From the NCBI GenBank assembly GCA_038373865.1, contig JAXGGA010003042.1:45901-109900 (forward strand): a DNA stretch of 64,000 nt, written 5' to 3'. This document shows, piece after piece, positions 58,152-64,000 of the stretch (the first letter of the stretch is position 1; the number at the start of each line of letters is the position of its first letter). The translations under genes were made by a program, and so were the position numbers. The notes below the pieces were generated by a model. That model ran no database searches, was not told where the DNA came from, and saw only the letters and a list, made by a program, of their open reading frames with translations. This stretch comes from Uloborus plumipes (taxonomy: Eukaryota > Arthropoda > Arachnida > Araneae > Uloboridae).

Positions 58152-59393
58152 TATAGTTCAGCATTTACCAGGACTACTAGTACCATCTATACCCAAAAGA
58201 GATCAGAGGTTCTCCTACCATACTCCTACCATTGACTTTACTATTCCATATTTTTAATTTTGGCACTTACGAGTACATCCCATTTCTTCTGGCTGCCTCA
58301 TGTGAAACTTTTTCAGGCAAAAATTTTATAAAGATATGTCACTGCTTATTATATTAAAAAATAATTTTAACTAGAAAGTACTTTTTTCACAAAATCTGGC
58401 TCATTGTAAGAGAGAGAAAAATAAAAGACGATCTCTTTATCTTGTGTAGTGCAGTGAAAAGTCAATTTTTGTAATAAAAGATGGATTTTAGCACAGAAAT
58501 AATTTTTATTTTCCTAAATCAAAAATTTCAACTTTTAAGCGCTTTTCGAGCATTTGTCAGTAAAATTCTCTCATAATGCATAATAAATAAAAATACATCA
58601 TTTTTTCATGTGTTAAAACTATTTTACGTTACGTAGTTTGCGTAGTACTTAACTATATTGTTAAGAACGTGTTTGTACTTAAAAGCTACGATAAACTTAA
58701 GACTACTAATGATTTTGATTATGAACGTCTTCAATACATTCTCTCTTTTTTTTTCAACTTACCTTTGAATTCTTTCAACCTTTGTCATTGTAATATAACT
58801 TATTCCTGATTGAGCAAAGATATTTGTTTTAACCATTTTTTTGTTTTAGTTTTGTTTCTTTTTTCCCCTCTTTTTCCTTGTGTTCCCTTTTTTATTAATA
58901 TAATTTTCATTTGTTTCGTTGTTTGCTATTTTTTGCTACTGTTGTGTTTTCATAATTTTAATGAGTGCGTTGAAAATGACTATTTTTTGCTTACCTTTAT
59001 ACTCTTTTTTTTCAAAGAGTGATCTATTTCTTCCTATATTAGATATCAAGTTGGGTCACTAGGGTCAAAGTCAGTGTTCTTAATTGCTATTGCAAGTTTT
59101 ACCCCTGAAAATAACTTAGTTAAAAATGCAACATTTCAGCAATTTCTCAGATTTAATATTCGTAATCCCCTTCCTCTTTTCTCTCGCTCTTATTCCTTGT
59201 TGATTAATGTCTATGTCAGCAATTTTTGGAAGCACAAGCCATTTTTATTTCGATCGAGTGTAAAATTTTTAAAAAGTTTTTGTTTCCCTCGTTTTTCCAC
59301 ACATATTTTCAATCTCAACTACTTCATATAAGGCCTCAAGATGCAGAATTTTAAGCCTATTTTTCAAAAAATTTCCCGGGTGGGACCCCCGGA
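58152..59393. other. no gene seen
   Basis: AT-rich sequence. Frames at 58810-59022 and 59074-59331 are low-complexity or unrecognised. Confidence 0.45.
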
Positions 59394-60700
59394 CCCCCCC
59401 CCCCCAAATTAAGGATAAACAGCAGTCTACACCCTACTTAAAAAAGGTTATTGCATCGCTTTTCTAATATCCATGCCACTACAAGGTCAACCCATAGAAG
59501 AATAAGAAAATACAGCGAGAGCATTAAAGAACAAAAAAAAAAAAAAAAAAACACGGGGGACTTAATCAGGGAAAAAGACACACAAAATGAAAAGAGTCCA
59601 GTTCTGTTGCCGAAAATGTAGTCGGGGACTTAAGGGCAGTATACTTGTAATTACTCAGCGCTCCGTTAACTCCAGGCCCGCCATTCTGTTTTCTCAGGGG
59701 GGGAAGCACCCTTTGACCCCCCCCCCCGGTCAAAGGGTGCAAAAACAATGTAATTTCATCGGAAAGCAACAAAAACCACGCCTACTTGTATGTAAATACA
59801 TTGATATCTTAACCCCCTGACCCCCCCCCCCCCCCAAATGACGGAGCTGAGTGGGAAAAAGGGTAGTTGTGACCTATTGAATATCCCTTTTTTAAATATT
59901 AGATATTGTTAAGAGGCTTACAAAACACAAAAATTCACCATTGCCGAATTTGAAAACACAACGGTTGATTCTTAATGATTTTTTTAAAAACCCACGCGCA
60001 AAAAAAGCGCGCCTTGAAACCGAAACCCGTGACGTCAGATGGCAGTAACTTTCAGCCTTTCATCCATAAAAATTGGATTTTTGCTATATTATCGTTTCAT
60101 TGCGGGATTTTCTCCTTCCGTAATCAATACCTTAAAGTCTACTAATTCACTATTTAAAGCTGGATTTATCAACGAGCAATCCAATACCCTGCTAGGGGTG
60201 ATTGTTTTGATATTTTTTGGCGAAATCCGTATTCAAATTTTTAGAACGCGTCACTTGACGAGAAAAAAAAAATTACGGCAGTGCAGAGCGAACAACAGTG
60301 CGGAAGCCGCAGAAACCGGTTTCTCGAGCTCCTCGCATCTAAAGCTTCTCGCTCTTTCTTCGCCTTAGTAGAAAGTTCAAAAGCGCCAACGAGTGCCCCG
60401 TGACGTCACAGCCGCTTGAAATTTAAAAATTATTTTTAAAAAAAAACTACTTGTCGCAGCGCAAAAATTTTTTCGCCGATGATGTTCATGTATGTCTCTA
60501 TCATATAAAAATAAAATTGAAAAATCGAAAACTTCCCTATTCATCAGAATAGTAAGAGCGAATATTTCCCTTTCGAAAAATCTAAGTGAAAAATCTAGGG
60601 AGAGGGGAGGGGGGTTCAAAAGCTCCACCAGTACTTCTGACAATTTTGACCTGAGTCCCCACCCCCGAAAAAACTTTTGGTCACGCTACGCCTATGATTG
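59394..60700. repeat. C-run-rich block, probable old mobile element
   Basis: C runs occur at 59394-59405, 59717-59727 and 59821-59835, and the block ends with GGTCACGCTACGCCTATGAT. TGACGTCA occurs at 60030-60037 and 60401-60408, each preceded by CCCG or CCG. The base composition is less AT-rich than the surroundings. Overlapping frames on both strands (60039-60368, 60377-60643, 60492-60761) show no domain I know. No matching TIRs were identified, so the borders are approximate. Confidence 0.35.
59706..59740. other. 13-bp hairpin with a poly-C loop
   Basis: GCACCCTTTGACC (59706-59718) pairs exactly with GGTCAAAGGGTGC (59728-59740), with only C residues between. The C run overlaps the stem start, so loop size depends on run length. 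Confidence 0.85.
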
Positions 60701-62893
60701 TAGCAACACAAACAACGGTATTTTACGAACCTTACAAACGAAGTTATTGTTATTTAACTGAGAAAATTAAGCTTCGAAATTGGTCCTTCATGCTGCCATC
60801 TAGTGGCTAGCTGTGTAAGCGATCAATAATTAAAATACTTGGAAAACTTTCATTGCTTTTCGGGGAAAAAGTAAGGGGTCGAATTTATTTTTTTTAAATA
60901 TAAAAAGAAAACAAGTAATAAAGAAAAAAAAATTATGTTCCTTTTTCTCTCAACTTGAAAACAATATTTGAAGAATGAATAAAAAACATTGGAAGAATAT
61001 TTTATCATCATTCATTTACTTTGCAAAATTAGAAATAACACAAGTAAACGACAAGTAGAGAAACGAGCTAAATACATTAAAATTTCAAGAAGTTCCAGTT
61101 ATTAACCGTATCTACTCTTCCGTTTACTAACTTCAGTTTCATAACATAAGCTAAATCTATCCTTCACTAAAACTATGCTGCAAATTTACAGCAAACATTT
61201 ATTTCCCCAATTAGAAACAATTTCTAAAAAGGAAATATATGTATTTTATGAAAATAAAAGCCACAGTTTAATATAAAAACAAGAAACAATATAAAAAAAG
61301 TTCTTTAAAATTATTGGAATACTTTAAATACATTTCAAATAATTTACCAACTAAAACGTAAGTGAATTCCAACTATGTATTTTAATGATGCCACCCGGTG
61401 CAAGCTCCAGGCTCTTAATTGATGGGAATTTCCAGAACCTTCTACACAAGTCAGGAGCGCTCCACGGAAGTACTCTCGTTCACGCTATCTCAAGAGAACT
61501 AAAAACAACCAAAAAGCTTTCAATAAAAATTATAATAATTCCAAAAAAAAACCTAAAAGTCTTGCAAAAAAAGAAAAAACACTCTCCTAGAACGTTCTTC
61601 ACAAATTGAAAAAATAAATTCTTCAAAGGAATTATTCACACATACACTCAAGAGCGCCAAGCAAAAATAACAGCTCACAAAACTGCAACAATTTACATCA
61701 TGCAAATACCTACAAAGTATAGCAAAAAAGTTATAACAAGATCAGGACCAAAACTGACGCTGAGCCCTGAGAAAATGTGTCTCAAAATGTCAGTTGCGCT
61801 CTCGCTCTTCAACTGATTTCTCTTTCTCAAAAACAATGTGATTGAAAAGCACGGTCTAGAATCTAGGATGTATAATAAATAGGCTTGGCGACGGATTTAC
61901 TGCCCATTTAGTGATTCCTCTCCAAACTTTTCGCCAAAAATGAAATTTTGGCTCAATTCCAGCTCAGATTAGTGATACTTGGTGAAGTTTACATATAACC
62001 TCATGTTAAACCTACAAAAGGGACATTCCATATTCACTTACGTTAAGAGCTTCTTTGTCATAAAATGTGTTTGAAACAAATCTGTCTCTCAGGATAAGTC
62101 TTGGAGATGTCTATGCAAGAAATTTTTCGACATTGAAGTTCCAAAACTTCAATTTTAAACAATCTTCGATGATTTCAAAAAAAGTAGCAGTTTTAAGCAT
62201 TAAAGTTGCAATCACTCAATTCTATGATTTCTATGTTGTTAAAGGTAGAGATTTCGGGGACACTTCCTCGGAATTTTTTACGCAAATGAAGTCCTCAAAC
62301 GTATTTATAAGCCACCATTAATGATGTAAGGAGAGGGATGGGACTCAGAACTGCCTCCCATAAAGTTTTTGAAATTTAAGTGCCAACAAAAGAACAACTA
62401 TTAGTAACTTTTGATGACATTAGTAGAAGGGATGGATTTCAGATTCTTCCCTGAAAATCCTTACAAATTAAATCACCGAAAATGAAGTTTTTGACTACAT
62501 GCAGTGACTAAAAAAAGAGATTCGCATTGCCCCCCCCCCCTCCTTTCCTTGTCAATGTCCCGATATTCTTTTATTTGCTTGGAATTAAAATATTGTGAGA
62601 GACCACTCCAGTTTTTCGTTCCAAAATCATTTGACTGTTTTAGATAGTGATATTTACAATCTCTATCTAAAAACTATTATTTGTTTGAAATAGAAATCGC
62701 TCACTATTTCAATAAACGTCATATCTCAAAAATTAGTGGTTTTAAGTTATACCTGTTTTTTAACTGCCACGAATGAGCAGCATGTCTCTGCAAGACCTGA
62801 TAGCTTAACATTTCGCCGATAGAGAACTAAAGTATCAGTTTTGTATTTTCAAATATTTTCGGAATGTTCTTTTCTGGAATGTCACATTTAGTA
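60701..62893. other. no gene seen
   Basis: AT-rich, with an 11-base C run at 62530-62540. Frames at 61385-61609 and 62067-62321 are unrecognised. Confidence 0.4.
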
Positions 62894-63055
62894 GTCGGCC
62901 CACCTTGTCTAGTGGTCAAAGAAGTCTGACTGCAGATGAGGATGTTCCACGTCCGAATCCCGGCTCGTTCATGGATGTTCTTTCTCTCTTCTGTCCTTGT
63001 CCTCTCTTCATGTGAATGTGTTGTGTTGTGGATGGCTGCCTCCATACAAGCAAAA
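62894..63055 (+). mobile_element. tRNA-derived SINE, copy 2, shortened
   Basis: The head GTCGGCCCACCTTGTCTAGT is that of the SINE at 47747, with a better A box (TGTCTAGTGGTC) and a decayed B box (GTCCGAATCC instead of GTTCGAATCC). The body follows copy 1 for about 90 bp (TGTCCTTGTCCTC, TGGATGGCTGCCT) and then stops matching. There is no A-rich tail. Confidence 0.72.
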
Positions 63056-63770
63056 TTTCTTGCAGCAATCTTGACGGATCTTGTCTTGACGGAATCAAGA
63101 TTGCGTATTTAACCCATTTATGCCCAATAGCCTAAAAACAGGACGCTTGTTAGTTACTGTGCCCAAAAACCTGTAACAACCCTATATCATTTTACTAAAG
63201 CTGTTTTTCACAAGTTAAATAGTCCTTCTTCTTGAGAAAACCAGATAGAACCATTAGTTGGTCATCAGAGTTTATTGGCAGCTATTTCAGACAAATCAAT
63301 CAAGCAACGATCCAGCATGGGTAGCCACAGAAAGTAAGTGTTTTTTTGAGAACTTATTTTTCATAGAATTAAACTATTTTAAAATAATTTGCTTAAAATT
63401 GATCACAGGTGCCTTCTTTAATGTTACTTTGCAAAAATAAAGTCAAGTAAGGTCGTATTTTGTGCACATATCTACCTAGTGTCCCATAAACAAGACGTTA
63501 ATAAAAATGGCAACGGCGATCCATTTTACGCCTAAAATGTATGTAAACCATTCCAAGTAAGAGTTTTAAGCAGATAAAAATTGAAAGAAATTGTGAAAAA
63601 AAAAACTTAGGCATAAATAGGTTAATCTTGCATAAAGATTGTTATAGCAGTCTTACATACATCTTGACATATCAATATTGATTTCGTCTTGCAATATCAA
63701 GATTGCATCAATCTTGTCAGCATCAAGATTGAAAAGAATGTTCTTGATATCTCATTGTCGCCGTCAAGAT
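63056..63770. repeat. repeat built on CAAGATTG / CAATCTTG
   Basis: CAATCTTGACGGATCTTG-type text at about 63066-63103 and CAAGATTGCATCAATCTTG-type text at about 63690-63740 alternate the same 8-mer in both orientations. The two blocks are separated by a TTAA-flanked insertion (63113-63621); joined, they make one compact block of about 200 bp that may be a MITE, but its own ends were not resolved. Confidence 0.45.
63113..63621. mobile_element. piggyBac-like MITE (509 bp)
   Basis: The ends CCCATTTATGCC and, inverted, CCTATTTATGCC are flanked by TTAA at 63109-63112 and 63622-63625. A TTAA duplication with CC(C) ends fits piggyBac. The interior is AT-rich and the frame at 63258-63440 is unrecognised. 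Confidence 0.7.
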
Positions 63771-64000
63771 CATTAGCGAGCACAATGAGAGGCGCATGCG
63801 CGGAGTCTTACACCCAGCCTTCCTTGTTTCTTGTATCGTTGATATTTTCCTTCTTCAACGTGAGAGCGAGCGCTGCACGTGGAGACGTGGATACTTTTCG
63901 GCTTCGTTAAAATTCGGTTGCTTCATTGTTGTGAGCAATATTATTGTTTTAGAGTTATTTATTTAGGATCCTAATACTGCATTTATTCAATGACGTAGTG
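63771..64000. other. no gene seen
   Basis: Less AT-rich at first (GGCGCATGCGCGGAGTC near 63790), then AT-rich to the window end. Nothing recognised. Confidence 0.45.

Noticed and set aside
57899..58186. 95-codon open frame on the minus strand as a small gene
   Set aside because: It spans a MITE with exact TIRs and TA duplication, includes both TIRs, and shows no recognised domain.
60039..60761. Overlapping frames on both strands in the C-rich block as an antisense gene pair
   Set aside because: No domain, no conserved reading frame evidence, and the block has other signs of an old repeat.

Overview
The window reads as repeat-dense, AT-rich nuclear DNA from an animal, most likely an arthropod. 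The DNA transposons, tRNA-derived SINEs and jockey/CR1-type LINE tail would suit a chelicerate such as a spider, but that placement is an inference. There are no bacterial features (no operons, no long ORFs, no Shine-Dalgarno sites). I found no convincing host exon, rRNA or tRNA gene. Every protein-like stretch I recognise belongs to a mobile element, and all of them are broken.

Layout. 0-9.2 kb holds a 941-bp terminal-inverted-repeat (TIR) element here called R1, several MITEs, an internally deleted mariner, and X1, the first of four copies of a 1.29-kb TA-inserting family (X). 9-24 kb is mostly unassigned AT-rich DNA with a MITE, a Tigger-like element, a local direct duplication, a short tandem repeat and a perfect 60-bp inverted repeat. 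24.4-31.5 kb holds a 1.45-kb foldback, a Harbinger-like MITE, another MITE, and an array of about 150-bp units split by a 651-bp foldback. 32.6-41.5 kb holds a decayed DD34 Tc1 element, then two older Tc1 relics in inverted orientation, each with its own X insertion. 42.2-44.9 kb is a 2.68-kb hAT-like element (Z) with roughly 550-bp TIRs, an 8-bp target duplication, a decayed transposase-like gene and a Helitron-like insertion. 45-48 kb holds G/C-rich repeats and a SINE. 48.3-52.25 kb is a CACTG-ended element containing an almost intact DD36E Tc1 copy and a palindrome with two TTAA insertions. 52.6-57.0 kb is R2, holding a LINE tail and X4, which in turn holds element Y. 57-64 kb has further C-rich repeats, MITEs, a second SINE and a TTAA-flanked MITE.

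How the parts relate. Related copies in the window give empty sites for several insertions (R1 for the LINE and X4 in R2; X1 for Y in X4), so insertion order can be read directly. The four X copies share the same stop codon inside a transposase-like remnant, which suggests spread by a transposase supplied in trans. X and Y have different terminal sequences but the same plan: the terminal motif is reiterated inside the element, with an inverted pair around a short CCCCGCT-type core. The families named here as R, X, Y, Z and Q are my own labels.
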